From contig NZ_JALBFU010000002.1 of assembly GCF_022662575.1 (NCBI RefSeq), positions 62,001 through 126,000 on the forward strand: a stretch of DNA of 64,000 nt, given 5' to 3'. Made by a program: the position numbers and the translations under genes. Source of the DNA: Luteimonas aquatica. GTDB lineage: Bacteria > Pseudomonadota > Gammaproteobacteria > Xanthomonadales > Xanthomonadaceae. The notes beneath the pieces are model-generated. The model had not been told where the DNA came from, searched no databases, and saw only the letters and a list, made by a program, of their open reading frames with translations. Shown in pieces: positions 8,311 through 18,014 of this stretch. Positions within the stretch are counted from its first letter, which is position 1; each line of letters begins with the position of its first letter.

Positions 8311-10158
8311 ATGGCGGCGCAGGCGCGATATGCGGCATTGATCGAGCGGCTGCAGGGGGAGGCGCGCCGGGCCCCCGGCCGGTATCGCTTCAAGCTGGCG
8401 CTGCTGGCCCTGGCCGGCTACGGCGTGCTGCTGGCATTGCTCGCGATCACGGTGGGCGTGCCGCTGCTGGTGCTGGCGGCGGCGCTGGCGACCGGACGCT
8501 GGGATCCGGCGCTGGTCTTCGTGGTCCTGTCCTTCGGCCTGATCGGCGCGGTGCTGCTGCGCGCGCTGTGGATGCCGGCCGGGGCGCCGTCCGGGTATCG
8601 GCTGGGCGAGGGCGAGGCGCCGCGGCTGACCGAGGACGTGGAGCGCCTGCGCGCGGCGGTCGGCGCGCCGCCGCTGTCGGGCATCGTCATCGACAGCGAG
8701 CTCAACGCCGCGGCGGCGCAGGTGCCGCGCCTGTTCGGCCTGCTCGGCAACCGCCAGTACCTGGTGCTCGGCCTGCCGTTGCTGCAGCTGCTCGATCGCG
8801 AGGAGCTGGCCTCGGTGATCGCCCACGAGTTCGGCCATTTCGGCGCGGAGCACGGGCGCTTCTCCGGCTGGATCTATCGCGTGCGGCTGAGCTGGTATCG
8901 CGTGCTGGAGGGCATGGCGCAGCGCGGCGGCATCGTCGCGCACCTGCTGTTCAAGTTCTACGAGCGCTACGTGCCGTATTTCAACGCCTACAGCTTCGTG
9001 CTGGCGCGCGAGCAGGAGTACGAGGCCGACGCGGCGGCGGCGCGCGCGACCGGCGCCGAAGCCGCGGCGAGCGCGCTGGTGCGCCTGGAGCTGGCCCAGG
9101 CCCGGCTGCAGCGCACGTTCTGGCCGCAACTGTCGGCGCGCATGCCCGCGCAGCCGCAGCCGCCCCGGGACTATCACCAGGCGCTGGCGCGGGTGCTGCG
9201 CGTGCCGATGGCCTGCGATCAGGCGCGGCTGCTGGATGCGACCGCGCGGGATGCGGCGCTGGAGGACACGCACCCGCCGCTGCCCCAGCGCGTGGCCGCG
9301 CTCGGCGTGCCGCCGCGGCTGCTGGCCTCGCGCGGCGAGGCGGCGAGCGAATTGCTCGGCGCCGCGTTGCCGCAGATCGAACGCGCGCTCGACGCGCGCT
9401 GGCATGCGCAAGCCGATCCGCAGTGGCGCGAGGCCTACCGGGCCGCCGCCGGCGAGCGCGCGCGCCTGGCGGAGATCGAAAGCCGGGGGGCGCCCACGCC
9501 CGCCGAGACGCTGGAGCACGCGCGGCTGGTGGAGAAGCTGCGCCCGGACTACGACGCCGCGCCGCTCTATGCCCGCGCCATCGCCCTGGAGCCGGGCAAC
9601 GCCACCGCGCATTACCGCGCGGGCATGCTGGCATTGCGCGGTGGCGACGCGCGGGCGGGCATCGCGCAGCTGCGCCAGGCGATGTCGCTGGATGCCGGCG
9701 CGGTCCGTCCGATCCTGGCCGAGCTGGAGGCCTGCCGCCGCGATCCCGGACTCGACGCCGCCGTCGCGGCCGAGCTGCGCGCCCTGCACGAGGCCTTCGC
9801 CCCGAGCGCGCAGTCGCTCGATGCGCGCGATGCCGTCGCCGTCGAGGACGGCCTGCTCGCCCATGACCTGGACGCGGAGGCCCTGCGCGGCCTGGCGCGC
9901 GTGCTGGCGCTGCAGGAGCGGGTGACGCGGGCCTGGGTGGCGCGCAAGCGCCTGGAACTGGCCGACGGCACGCCGCATTACGTGGTGCTGGTGGACTGGC
10001 GTGGCTCGGTCGCCAGCGAGGCAGCCGGGCTGAAGCGGCTCTCCGAGGCGTTTCGCCTGCCCGGCAGCCATTCGGTGTTCACCGGCACCGACCAGCGCGC
10101 GATGGCGCGGCGCGTGCGCCAGCTGTGCGCCGAGCCGGTGTACCAGCGGGCGCGGTAA
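8311..10158 (+). CDS. M48 family metallopeptidase with TPR-like C-terminus
   Basis: A 615-residue membrane protein. Two or three hydrophobic segments lie between residues about 30 and 90. They are followed by an M48 peptidase domain with the zinc motif HEFGH at about 172-176 and the third-ligand region REQEYEADAAAA. From about residue 400 the chain turns helical and TPR-like (LYARAIALEPGNATAHYRAG). Family members are HtpX/Ste24-like membrane zinc proteases. The start at 8311 has a GGAG ribosome-binding site 5 nt away; an in-frame ATG at 8281 lacks one. It lies between the divergent speE and the downstream speA with no obvious functional link. Confidence 0.85.
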   Translation: MAAQARYAALIERLQGEARRAPGRYRFKLALLALAGYGVLLALLAITVGVPLLVLAAALATGRWDPALVFVVLSFGLIGAVLLRALWMPAGAPSGYRLGEGEAPRLTEDVERLRAAVGAPPLSGIVIDSELNAAAAQVPRLFGLLGNRQYLVLGLPLLQLLDREELASVIAHEFGHFGAEHGRFSGWIYRVRLSWYRVLEGMAQRGGIVAHLLFKFYERYVPYFNAYSFVLAREQEYEADAAAARATGAEAAASALVRLELAQARLQRTFWPQLSARMPAQPQPPRDYHQALARVLRVPMACDQARLLDATARDAALEDTHPPLPQRVAALGVPPRLLASRGEAASELLGAALPQIERALDARWHAQADPQWREAYRAAAGERARLAEIESRGAPTPAETLEHARLVEKLRPDYDAAPLYARAIALEPGNATAHYRAGMLALRGGDARAGIAQLRQAMSLDAGAVRPILAELEACRRDPGLDAAVAAELRALHEAFAPSAQSLDARDAVAVEDGLLAHDLDAEALRGLARVLALQERVTRAWVARKRLELADGTPHYVVLVDWRGSVASEAAGLKRLSEAFRLPGSHSVFTGTDQRAMARRVRQLCAEPVYQRAR

Positions 10159-10180
10159 CCGCGCCTTCAAGCTGCGCGGG

Positions 10181-10186
10181 TAGAAT
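10181..10186 (+). promoter_or_regulatory. -10 box of speA
   Basis: TAGAAT, 33 nt before the speA ATG. No good -35 is visible, which is common for high-GC Xanthomonadaceae promoters. Confidence 0.45.
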
Positions 10187-10219
10187 GCGCGCCTCTTCCC
10201 GCCCACCGGACGCACGCCC

Positions 10220-12109
10220 ATGACCGCCTGGTCGCTCGACCAAGCCCGCAAGACCTACTCGATCCCGCATTGGGCGGAAGGGTATTTCGACGTCGATGCG
10301 CAGGGCCGCATCGTGGCGCGCCCCGGCGGCGCGCAGGGGCCGGCGATCGCGTTGCCGGAGGTGATCGACGCCGCGCTCGAGGCCGGCGCCAACATGCCGC
10401 TTTTGGTGCGCTTCCCCGACATCCTCGGCGACCGCCTGCGCACCCTGCAGGCGGCCTTCGCCCAGGCGCAGCAGGAGTGGGACTACAAGGGCGGCTACAC
10501 CGCCGTCTATCCGATCAAGGTCAACCAGCACCAGGGCGTGGCCGGGACGCTGGCCTCGCATGCCGGCGAGGGCTTCGGCCTGGAGGCGGGCAGCAAGCCG
10601 GAGCTGATGGCGGTGCTGGCGCTCTCGCGCCCGGGCGGGCTGATCGTGTGTAACGGCTACAAGGACCGCGAGTACATCCGCCTGGCGCTGATCGGGCGCA
10701 AGCTCGGCCTGCAGACCTTCATCGTGATCGAGAAGCCTTCCGAGCTGCCGGTGGTGATGGAGGAGGCCAGGGCGCTCGGCGTGAAGCCGGGCCTGGGCGT
10801 GCGCATGCGCCTGGCCTCGCTCGGCGCCGGCAAGTGGCAGAACAGCGGCGGCGACAAGGCCAAGTTCGGGCTCTCGCCGCGCCAGGTGCTGGACCTGTGG
10901 AAGTCGCTGCGCGACACCGGCATGACCGATTGCCTGGGCCTGCTGCATTTCCACATGGGCTCGCAGATTTCCAACGTGCGCGACATCGCCAACGGCATGC
11001 GCGAGGCCACGCGCTACTTCGTCGAGCTCTCGCGCCTGGGCGCCAGCATCAGCCACGTCGACGTCGGCGGCGGCCTGGGCATCGACTACGAGGGCACGCG
11101 CTCGCGCAGCTTCTGCTCGGTCAACTACGGCGTGCGCCAGTACGCCTCCAGCATCGTGCAGCCGCTGGCCGACGCCTGCGAGGCGCACGGCCTGGCGCCG
11201 CCGCGCATCGTCACCGAATGCGGCCGCGCGATGACCGCGCACCACGCGGTGCTGGTGGCCAACGTGTCCGAGGTGGAGACCGCCCCGGAAGGCCGCGTGC
11301 CCGACGCGCACGACGACGAGCCGGCGGTGATCCGCCACCTGCGCGAGATCCACGACGAGCTGGCCTCGCGGCCGGCGGTGGAGCTGTTCCAGGAGGCGCA
11401 GCATTTCCATGCCGAGGGCCTGGCGCTGTATTCGCTGGGCCAGATCGACCTGGTGCACCGCGCGCGCATCGACGACCTGTTCTACGCCATCGCCCACGCG
11501 GTGAAGGCGCGCCTGACCTACGACGAGAAGAGCCACCGGCCGCTGCTGGACGAGCTCAACGAGCGCCTGGTCGACAAGTACTTCGTCAACTTCAGCGTGT
11601 TCGAGTCGATGCCGGACGTGTGGGCGATCGACCAGGTGTTCCCGATCGCGCCGATCGAGCGCCTGGACGAGGCGCCGACGCGGCGCGGCGTGATCGCCGA
11701 CCTGACCTGCGATTCGGACGGCAAGATCGACACCTACGTCGAGAACGAGGACCTGGACACCTCGCTGCCGCTGCACGCGCTGCGCCACGGCGAGAGCTAT
11801 CGGCTCGGCTTCTTCCTGGTCGGCGCCTACCAGGAAATCCTCGGCGACATCCACAACCTGTTCGGCGACACCGACGCCATCGAGGTGCGGGTGCAGGGCG
11901 AGGGCTACGCGATCGCGCAGCAGCGCAAGGGCGACACCACCGACGTCATGCTCGACTACGTCGGCTACAAGCTCGACGCGCTGCGCCAGGCCTACCGCGA
12001 CAAGGTGGCGGCGGCCGGGCTGCCGGCCGAGGAGGCCGAGCGCCTGAACGCGGCGCTGGAAGCCGGCCTGACCGGCTACACCTATCTCGACGACGCGCCG
12101 ATCGCCTGA
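10220..12109 (+). CDS. speA: Biosynthetic arginine decarboxylase
   Basis: A 629-residue fold-III PLP-dependent decarboxylase. The PLP lysine is Lys100 in AVYPIKVNQ. Other markers are GLEAGSKPEL, LLHFHMGSQISN, VDVGGGLGIDYEG, the phosphate-binding ECGRAMTAHHAVL, and the active-site CDSDGKID. It converts arginine to agmatine, the first step of the agmatine route to putrescine, and spermidine synthase is encoded 2 kb away. No agmatine deiminase or N-carbamoylputrescine amidase is in the window, so those steps must be encoded elsewhere. Confidence 0.96.
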   Translation: MTAWSLDQARKTYSIPHWAEGYFDVDAQGRIVARPGGAQGPAIALPEVIDAALEAGANMPLLVRFPDILGDRLRTLQAAFAQAQQEWDYKGGYTAVYPIKVNQHQGVAGTLASHAGEGFGLEAGSKPELMAVLALSRPGGLIVCNGYKDREYIRLALIGRKLGLQTFIVIEKPSELPVVMEEARALGVKPGLGVRMRLASLGAGKWQNSGGDKAKFGLSPRQVLDLWKSLRDTGMTDCLGLLHFHMGSQISNVRDIANGMREATRYFVELSRLGASISHVDVGGGLGIDYEGTRSRSFCSVNYGVRQYASSIVQPLADACEAHGLAPPRIVTECGRAMTAHHAVLVANVSEVETAPEGRVPDAHDDEPAVIRHLREIHDELASRPAVELFQEAQHFHAEGLALYSLGQIDLVHRARIDDLFYAIAHAVKARLTYDEKSHRPLLDELNERLVDKYFVNFSVFESMPDVWAIDQVFPIAPIERLDEAPTRRGVIADLTCDSDGKIDTYVENEDLDTSLPLHALRHGESYRLGFFLVGAYQEILGDIHNLFGDTDAIEVRVQGEGYAIAQQRKGDTTDVMLDYVGYKLDALRQAYRDKVAAAGLPAEEAERLNAALEAGLTGYTYLDDAPIA

Positions 12110-12167
12110 TCGGCGCGGTCGATCCCCTCCTGGCGCCGACACCTTGCCGGCGCCGCAAGGCATCCGC

Positions 12168-12422
12168 ATGCAACGCTATCTCGTCCTCACCCTGCGCAAG
12201 CCGTCCTTCGATCCGGCGGTGATCCAGCCGCACTACGCCTTCCTCGACACGCTGCGCGAAAAGGGCCAGCTGGAACTGGCCGGCCCCTTCGCCGACAAGA
12301 GCGGCGGCGCCTATCTGCTGCGCGCCGACAGCCTGGAGGCGGCGCTGGCCATCGCGCACGCCGATCCGGTGCACGTCAGCGGGTCGTCGGAAGTGACCGT
12401 GCGCGAGTGGGCCGCCAAATAA
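12168..12422 (+). CDS. YciI family protein
   Basis: A compact 84-residue protein MQRYLVLTLRKPSFDPA with the YciI/YCII fold: an N-terminal strand, the HYAFLDTLREKGQLELAGPF segment with its conserved His-Asp, and a C-terminal AIAHADPVHVSG. YciI proteins form dimeric alpha-beta barrels and are often small putative enzymes or accessory domains; the reaction is unknown. It starts 58 bp after speA and may share its transcript. An in-frame ATG at 12144 would add eight unlikely residues. Confidence 0.75.
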   Translation: MQRYLVLTLRKPSFDPAVIQPHYAFLDTLREKGQLELAGPFADKSGGAYLLRADSLEAALAIAHADPVHVSGSSEVTVREWAAK

Positions 12423-12449
12423 TCGCGGGCATGGCCCGCGGGGCGCGGG

Positions 12450-13202
12450 TCAGGATTCGCGGTGGATCTGCAGCCCGGCGAAGGATTGGCTGACCGGCAT
12501 CAGCTCCAGCCGATTGACGTTCAGGTGCGGCGGCAGGTTCGCCACCCACCACAACGTCTCGGCGATGTCCTGCGCGGTGATCGGATGCGCGCCGGCATAC
12601 AGCGCGTCGGAGGCGGCATCGTCGCCACTGGTGCGCACCAGGGTGAATTCGGTCTGCGCCAGGCCCGGTTCGATCGAGGTCACGCGCACGCCGGTGCCGT
12701 GCAGGTCGCTGCGCAGGCCCAGCGAGAACTGGGTGACGAAGGCCTTGGTGGCGCCGTAGGCGTTGCCGCCGGTGTAGGGATAGCTGCCGGCGATGGAGCT
12801 GATGTTGATGATCGCGCCCTTGCGCTCGATCAGCGCCGGCAGCAGCGCATGGGTGATCGCGGCCAGTGCGGTGACGTTGGTGTCGATCATCTGCCGCCAT
12901 TGCTCCAGGCTGGCGCGCTGCGCCGGCGCCGTGCCGAGCGCGAGGCCGGCGTTGTTGATCAATACGTCGATCCCGGCGAAGGCGGGCGGGATCGTGGCGA
13001 GCGCGGCGCGCATCGCCTCGGCGTCGCGGACGTCGAACGCCAGCGCGTGCACGCGCTCGGCGCCGAAACGCTCGACCAGCGCCTGCAGCCGTTCGGCGCG
13101 GCGGCCGGAGGTGAGCACGCGCCAGCCGCCGGCGACGAAGCGTTCGACGGCGGCTGCGCCGAAACCGGACGTGCCGCCGGTGATGAAGACGGCCCTGGAC
13201 AT
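12450..13202 (-). CDS. SDR family NADP-dependent 3-hydroxy acid dehydrogenase-like
   Basis: A 250-residue classical SDR resembling E. coli YdfG. The cofactor motif TGGTSGFG is at 8-15, NNAG at 83-86, Ser136 in NISSIAGSYPY, and YGATK with Tyr149 and Lys153. The YPYTGGNAYGATKAFV context is the YdfG-type signature. YdfG oxidises L-allo-threonine, serine and related 3-hydroxy acids and reduces malonic semialdehyde. Whether this protein shares that range is inference. It is convergent with the YciI gene, with 27 bp between the stops. Confidence 0.85.
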   Translation of the reverse strand: MSRAVFITGGTSGFGAAAVERFVAGGWRVLTSGRRAERLQALVERFGAERVHALAFDVRDAEAMRAALATIPPAFAGIDVLINNAGLALGTAPAQRASLEQWRQMIDTNVTALAAITHALLPALIERKGAIINISSIAGSYPYTGGNAYGATKAFVTQFSLGLRSDLHGTGVRVTSIEPGLAQTEFTLVRTSGDDAASDALYAGAHPITAQDIAETLWWVANLPPHLNVNRLELMPVSQSFAGLQIHRES

Positions 13203-13303
13203 GAGGCGTGCGGGGGAGAGCGGATCAGGTGCAGAGCATGCCGGGTTTGCGTGCGCGCGTCATCGTGGCCGGCCGGTCCGAAGGGGGGGCTTCGGGGCGC
13301 GGT

Positions 13304-13861
13304 TCACCACAGAAACGGAATCAGCCGCTTGGTCGTGCGCGCGTACTCGGGGTAGGCCTGCGGAAACGCGTCGGCGAGCACGCTCTCCTCCACGCGGATG
13401 CGCATCACCAGCGCGGCGATCATCGGAATGCAGACCGCCAGCACCGACAGCCAGCTGCCCAGGGACAGGCTGAAACCGAGGAAGGTCAGCAGCACGCCGG
13501 TGTAGGAGGGATGGCGCAGCCAGCGGTAGGGCCCCTCGCGCACCAGCGTCTGGCCGGGGCGAATGGCCACATCGACGGTGAAGAATTCGGCCAGCGTCTG
13601 CACCGCCCACCAGCGCAGCGCGATGCCGGCGAGCATCAGCGCGCAGCCGGCCCAGAACAGCGGCGCGTGCAGCGAGGGCGGGAAGCGGCCGGCGGGCAGC
13701 AGCGCCAGCCAGACGCCGGCGATCAGCGCGCAGGAGAACACGATCCACAGCAGCCGCAACGTTCCCGCGTCGCGGCTGCGGTCGGCGGCGCGCTTGCGGC
13801 CGATCCACCATTCGCTGGCCAGCCACAGCAGGCACAGGGCGAGCAGGGGCGAGGACATCAT
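13304..13861 (-). CDS. Isoprenylcysteine carboxyl methyltransferase-like membrane protein
   Basis: A 185-residue integral membrane protein with four or five hydrophobic segments. The ICMT/PEMT-type SAM-binding region reads REGPYRWLRHPSYTGVLLT, followed by the catalytic RIRVEESVL (Arg-Glu-Glu). Such bacterial proteins methylate small or lipid acceptors; the acceptor here is unknown. Consecutive ATGs at 13861 and 13858 are the likely starts, while upstream in-frame sequence to 13900 is basic and not membrane-like. Confidence 0.75.
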   Translation of the reverse strand: MMSSPLLALCLLWLASEWWIGRKRAADRSRDAGTLRLLWIVFSCALIAGVWLALLPAGRFPPSLHAPLFWAGCALMLAGIALRWWAVQTLAEFFTVDVAIRPGQTLVREGPYRWLRHPSYTGVLLTFLGFSLSLGSWLSVLAVCIPMIAALVMRIRVEESVLADAFPQAYPEYARTTKRLIPFLW

Positions 13862-13905
13862 CGGCGGCGTGTGCCTGCGCGGTTGGGATGCGCGCAGCAT
13901 ACGCG

Positions 13906-14280
13906 CTAGGACGACGTTTTGGTCTTCCTGGCCGGCGGCTTGGGCGCCGGTCTGGCGGGTGGGGCGTCGGCCGCCTTGGCGGCGGCCGGTCTGCGCTTGC
14001 GGCCGGTGGCGGCCTTGCCGTTGGTGCGGCTCTTGGTGGCGCGATGCTTCTTGAGCATGTCCTCGGCCAGCACCACGTCCTCGGACAGGATGCCGGCCGC
14101 CTTGGCCACCGCGATGCGCGCCTCGGCCTTGTTCTCGTCCGGCTGCGCAAGCAGCAGTTCGAGGATCGCCTCGCGGATCGCGGCCTCCGCGTTGTGCTGC
14201 AGGCGCAGATGATCGCCTTGCTTGAACAGGCCGATCAGCACGTCGACCACGGGCTTGATGAGTGCGGCTTCGATGACCAT
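13906..14280 (-). CDS. Hypothetical protein with basic Ala/Pro/Lys-rich tail
   Basis: A 124-residue protein of unrecognised family. The first about 75 residues are helical and amphipathic (MVIEAALIKPVVDVLIGLFK). The remainder is a low-complexity basic tail (KKHRATKSRTNGKAATGRKR, then PPARPAPKPPARKTKTSS) resembling histone-H1-like or nucleoid-associated tails. The start at 14280 follows GGAGGGACC. The tail suggests nucleic-acid binding, but that is inference. It is followed by the ICMT-like gene with 44 bp between them on the same strand. Confidence 0.6.
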   Translation of the reverse strand: MVIEAALIKPVVDVLIGLFKQGDHLRLQHNAEAAIREAILELLLAQPDENKAEARIAVAKAAGILSEDVVLAEDMLKKHRATKSRTNGKAATGRKRRPAAAKAADAPPARPAPKPPARKTKTSS

Positions 14281-14392
14281 CGTCGGTCCCTCCCTATGGG
14301 CCGACAGCATGCGCGAGGGGCTTCTCAGCGGTCGCGACCGCAGCTTGTCCGGCGTCGCAGAAGCCGCCTGAACAGCGGCGGCCGGCGCGTAT

Positions 14393-15226
14393 TCACCGGG
14401 CCTTGATGGCCATCGCCGGCAAGCCGCCGTTGCCGAGCTTGTTCTTGGCGTCGGCCAGTTCCGTGGCCGTGCCGTACGGCCCCATGCGCACGCGGTAGAC
14501 GGTCTTGCCGCCGATGGCGGCCGACTCCACGCGCGCGTTCAGGCCGAGCAGGGCGATGCGCGCCTTCAGCGCTTCGGCGTCGCCGGAGGCGCCGAACGCG
14601 CCGGCCTGCAGGATGTAGCGTGCCTGCGGCTGCGCGGCGGCGGATGCCGTGGTCGCCGCGGGCGATGCGGGCGCGGTGCTGCCGCCGGTGGCCGGCGTGG
14701 CGGCCACGGTCGGGCGCTCGGGCTGTTCGGACACCTGCGCGGGCAGGCTGCCGGCGGTGCCGGGCGTGGTGCCGGAGGCGGCGGGCGCCTGCGCGGGTTG
14801 CTGCTTCTGCTGCTGCTGGGCGAGCTTGCGCTGGCGCTCTTCCTCGGCGCGCGAGGTGGCGGCCAGTTCGGCGTCGGACATCGCCACTTCCTGGCCCGGG
14901 AGCAGGGTGTAGAAGTCGTACTGCTGCTTGTCCTCTTCCGGCGTCGAGGCAGGCGCGGGCTTGGCGCCGGCGTTGGCGGCCGGCGCCGGCGTGTCGGCAT
15001 CCTGCACTACGCTCTCCTCGCCGCCGCTGGCCGCGGCGGGCTGCGCGTCGGGATTGGGCTTGGGACGGATGAAGCCGTCGCCGCCGTCGGACTTGAGCCA
15101 CTTGGGCGCCATCAGCACCACGATCAGCGTCAGCACCACGCCCAGGACCAGCCATGCCCAGCCGGGCAGGCCGCCGCTGTTGCCGGTGTTGCGCCGCGCC
15201 TGCGATTTGCCTCGTCTTGCTGCCAC
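14393..15226 (-). CDS. SPOR domain protein, FtsN-like
   Basis: A 277-residue single-pass membrane protein. A basic cytoplasmic N-terminus (MAARRGKSQARRN) leads to one transmembrane helix at about 22-40, a long Pro/Ala/Gln-rich periplasmic linker, and a C-terminal SPOR domain from about 202 (ARYILQAGAFGASGDAEALK). SPOR domains bind denuded glycan strands at the division septum, and FtsN-type proteins activate septal peptidoglycan synthesis. It abuts argS with no gap, an arrangement common in gammaproteobacteria. Confidence 0.85.
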   Translation of the reverse strand: MAARRGKSQARRNTGNSGGLPGWAWLVLGVVLTLIVVLMAPKWLKSDGGDGFIRPKPNPDAQPAAASGGEESVVQDADTPAPAANAGAKPAPASTPEEDKQQYDFYTLLPGQEVAMSDAELAATSRAEEERQRKLAQQQQKQQPAQAPAASGTTPGTAGSLPAQVSEQPERPTVAATPATGGSTAPASPAATTASAAAQPQARYILQAGAFGASGDAEALKARIALLGLNARVESAAIGGKTVYRVRMGPYGTATELADAKNKLGNGGLPAMAIKAR

Positions 15227-16945
15227 TTACATGGTCTCCGGTGCTTGCACGCCCAGCAGGTCCAGGCCGTTGGCCAGCACCTGGCGCACGGCCAGGGCCA
15301 GGGCCAGGCGGGCGTTGCGCACGCCGGCGGCCTCGACCAGGAACTGGTGATCGTTGTAATACGTCTGGAAGGCCTGCGCCAGTTCGAGCAGGTAGGTCGC
15401 GATCAGGTGCGGTTCCAGCTGCTCGCCGGTGGCGGCCACCACCTCCGGCCAGCGCGAAAGATCTATCAGCAGGTCGCGGGTGGCGCGGCCTCCAGAAGTC
15501 GTGTCGTCCAGGTCGAGCGGCTGCGCCAGCCCGTCCTCCAGGTCGAAGCCGAGCCCGCGCTCCTCCAGCTGGCGCAGCAGGCCGCAGATGCGCGCGTGCG
15601 AGAGCTGCACGTAGTAGACCGGGTTGTCGAGCGACTGCGCGCGCGCCAGGTCGATGTCGAAGACCAGCTGCGAGTCGGGCTTGCGCGCGATCAGGAACCA
15701 GCGCGTGGCGTCGCGTCCGGCCTCCTCGATCAGGTCGCGCAGGGTGAGGTAGCTGCCGGCGCGCTTGCTCAGCTTCACTTCCTCGCCGCCGCGCATCACC
15801 GTGACCATCTGGTGCAGCACGTACTCGGGGTAGCCGGCCGGGACGCCGGCGTCGAGCGCCTGCAGGCCGGCCTTCACCCGCATCAGCGAGCCGTGGTGGT
15901 CGGCGCCGAGCTCGGTGATCGCGCGCTCGTAGCCGCGCTGCCACTTGCTGCGGTGGTAGGCGACGTCCGGCACGAAGTAGGTGTAGGTGCCGTCGGACTT
16001 GCGCATCACGCGGTCCTTGTCGTCGCCGAAGTCGGTGCTGCGCAGCCACAGCGCGCCGCCCTCCTCGTAGGTGTGGCCGTGCGCGACGAGCTCGCGCACG
16101 GTCTCCTCCACCTTGCCGTCGGCGTAGAGCGAGGATTCGAGGAAGTAGACGTCGAAGGACACGCCGAAGGCGGCCAGGTCGGCGTTCTGCTCGCGGCGCA
16201 GGTAGGCCACGGCGAAGCGGCGGATCGCGTCGAAGTCCTCGGCATTGCCGGCGCCGGTGACGCTCTGGCCTTCGACCTCAACCGTGGCGCCGGCCAGATA
16301 GGCCTCGGCGACGTCCTGGATGTAGTCGCCGCGGTAGCCGTCCTCCGGCCAGGCGGCGTCCTCGGGGGTCAGGCCGCGCGCGCGCGCCTGCACCGACCTG
16401 GCCAGGTTCTCGATCTGCACGCCGGCGTCGTTGTAGTAGTACTCGCGGCGCACGTTCCAGCCGTTGGCCGCCAGCGTCCGCGCGATGCAGTCGCCGATCA
16501 CGGCGGCGCGGCCGTGGCCGACGTGCAGCGGGCCGGTGGGATTGGCCGAGACGTATTCCACGCCGGCGGTGCGGCCGCGGCCGCCGTCGTGATGGCCGAA
16601 GGCGGCGCCGCGCGCGTGCACCTCGCGCAGCTGGCGCTGCCAGGCGCCGGGGGCGAGGCGGAAGTTCAGGAAGCCGGGGCCGGCGATCTCCACGGCGGCG
16701 ATCTCGGCGTCGGTGGGCAGCGCTTCGATCAGGCGCTGCGCCAGCGCGCGCGGATTGCTGCGGGCGCCGCCTTGGCCGGCATGCCTGGCCAGCAGCATGG
16801 CGGCATTGGTGGAGAAATCGCCGTGCGCGCGATCCTTCGGGCGCTCGACCACGAAGTCGGGCACGGGCAGGTCGACGGGCAAGGTGCCGTCGGCGCGTAG
16901 GGCATCGATGCCCCGGGCGATCAGGGCGCGGAGTCGGGATTTCAC
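15227..16945 (-). CDS. argS: Arginyl-tRNA synthetase
   Basis: A 572-residue class I aminoacyl-tRNA synthetase. It has the N-terminal Arg-tRNA-synthetase additional domain (about 1-90), the HIGH-type motif HVGH at 141-144 in [14 protein letters not shown], the KMSKS-equivalent [14 protein letters not shown], and the C-terminal DALR anticodon-binding domain ([17 protein letters not shown]). It charges tRNA-Arg in the cytosol. The SPOR gene follows immediately, suggesting cotranscription. A TACAAT -10 box lies 31 nt upstream. Confidence 0.96.
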   Translation of the reverse strand: MKSRLRALIARGIDALRADGTLPVDLPVPDFVVERPKDRAHGDFSTNAAMLLARHAGQGGARSNPRALAQRLIEALPTDAEIAAVEIAGPGFLNFRLAPGAWQRQLREVHARGAAFGHHDGGRGRTAGVEYVSANPTGPLHVGHGRAAVIGDCIARTLAANGWNVRREYYYNDAGVQIENLARSVQARARGLTPEDAAWPEDGYRGDYIQDVAEAYLAGATVEVEGQSVTGAGNAEDFDAIRRFAVAYLRREQNADLAAFGVSFDVYFLESSLYADGKVEETVRELVAHGHTYEEGGALWLRSTDFGDDKDRVMRKSDGTYTYFVPDVAYHRSKWQRGYERAITELGADHHGSLMRVKAGLQALDAGVPAGYPEYVLHQMVTVMRGGEEVKLSKRAGSYLTLRDLIEEAGRDATRWFLIARKPDSQLVFDIDLARAQSLDNPVYYVQLSHARICGLLRQLEERGLGFDLEDGLAQPLDLDDTTSGGRATRDLLIDLSRWPEVVAATGEQLEPHLIATYLLELAQAFQTYYNDHQFLVEAAGVRNARLALALAVRQVLANGLDLLGVQAPETM

Positions 16946-16975
16946 GGAAGGGTGCTGGTGTCGCGGTGGTCGGCC

Positions 16976-16981
16976 ATTGTA
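16976..16981 (-). promoter_or_regulatory. -10 box of argS
   Basis: TACAAT on the minus strand, 30 nt before the argS ATG. It lies between radC and argS, so argS can be transcribed independently of radC. Confidence 0.5.
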
Positions 16982-17039
16982 GCCGAGCGGCCGCGAAGGC
17001 TCTGAACGGCGTACCGGCTCCCGAGCGGCACCGCCGCGG

Positions 17040-17714
17040 CTAGACCCAGCCGCGCGCGGCCATCGAGGTCGGCGGGCCGTCGCCGACCACGAAATGGTCG
17101 AGCAGGCGCACGTCCACCAGCGCCAGCGCCTGCTTCAGCCGGATGGTGACCGCGCGGTCGGCGGCGCTGGGCTCGGCGCTGCCGCTGGGATGGTTGTGGC
17201 CCACGATCACCGCCGCGGCGTTGTGCGCCATGGCACGCCGCGCCACCTCGCGCGGATGCACCTCGGCGCCGTCGACCGTGCCTTGGAAGAGCTCCTCGAA
17301 CGCGAGCGTGCGATGCCGGGTATCCATGAACAGGGCGGCGAAGGTTTCGCGCGGCCGTCCGCGCAGGCGCTGCGCGAAATAGCGGCCGGCCGCATGCGGA
17401 TCGGTCAAGGCGGCGCCGCGCTCCAGGTCGGCGGCCAGGTGGCGTCCGCACAGTTCCAGGACCGCTGCCAGCCGGCAGGCGCGGGCCGGGCCCAGGCCGG
17501 GCAGCTTGGCCAGGTCGGCGGGGCTGCGGTCGAGCAGGCTGCGCAGCGGGCCGTGTTCGGCGAGCAGGCGCCGCGCGGTGGAGACCGCGTCGTAGCCGCG
17601 CAGGCCCGAGCCGAGGAAGATCGCCAGCAGTTCCGCGTCCGAAAGCGAGGCGACGCCGCGTTCGAGCAGCTTCTCGCGGGGACGTTCTTGCGTGGGCCAG
17701 TCGCGGATGTGCAT
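17040..17714 (-). CDS. radC: RadC family JAB1/MPN+ domain protein
   Basis: A 224-residue RadC protein. An N-terminal helix-hairpin-helix region ([18 protein letters not shown]) is followed by the JAMM metalloprotease-like core with HNHPSG at 173-178 and the following Asp in [10 protein letters not shown]. The [18 protein letters not shown] segment is diagnostic. Despite the name, its role in repair is not established. The start at 17714 ([17 protein letters not shown]) is the usual family start. It lies divergent from coaC, as in pseudomonads and xanthomonads. Confidence 0.92.
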   Translation of the reverse strand: MHIRDWPTQERPREKLLERGVASLSDAELLAIFLGSGLRGYDAVSTARRLLAEHGPLRSLLDRSPADLAKLPGLGPARACRLAAVLELCGRHLAADLERGAALTDPHAAGRYFAQRLRGRPRETFAALFMDTRHRTLAFEELFQGTVDGAEVHPREVARRAMAHNAAAVIVGHNHPSGSAEPSAADRAVTIRLKQALALVDVRLLDHFVVGDGPPTSMAARGWV

Positions 17715-18014
17715 GGGGAGGGGCGGGCGCCGTCCTGGCGTTCGTTGCGGCTCCGGGCGACCGGCCGCCATGGGCCGGGCCGGACGATCCAGAACCGGAA
17801 AGGGGGCGCCAGGGATGGCGAGGCACTCCATGCCGAGGCGGGCGTTGGCCGGCGGCGGTCGGAATCGCGGGCTTGACCAGGGGAATGGGGTATCCCGCCC
17901 CGGCCGCCGCCGGTTGCAGCCATTGCACCGCGGGCGTGCGCCGGGCGCCGTCGGCCGCCTTCCCGGCATCGGGTAAGCTGTGATCCTGTTTTGCCGTAGG
18001 GAAATTCCGATCCG
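17715..18014. promoter_or_regulatory. Divergent intergenic region radC / coaC
   Basis: This 300-bp region separates divergent genes. A TAAGCT at 17973-17978 may be the -10 for coaC. I see no further gene or repeat. Confidence 0.35.
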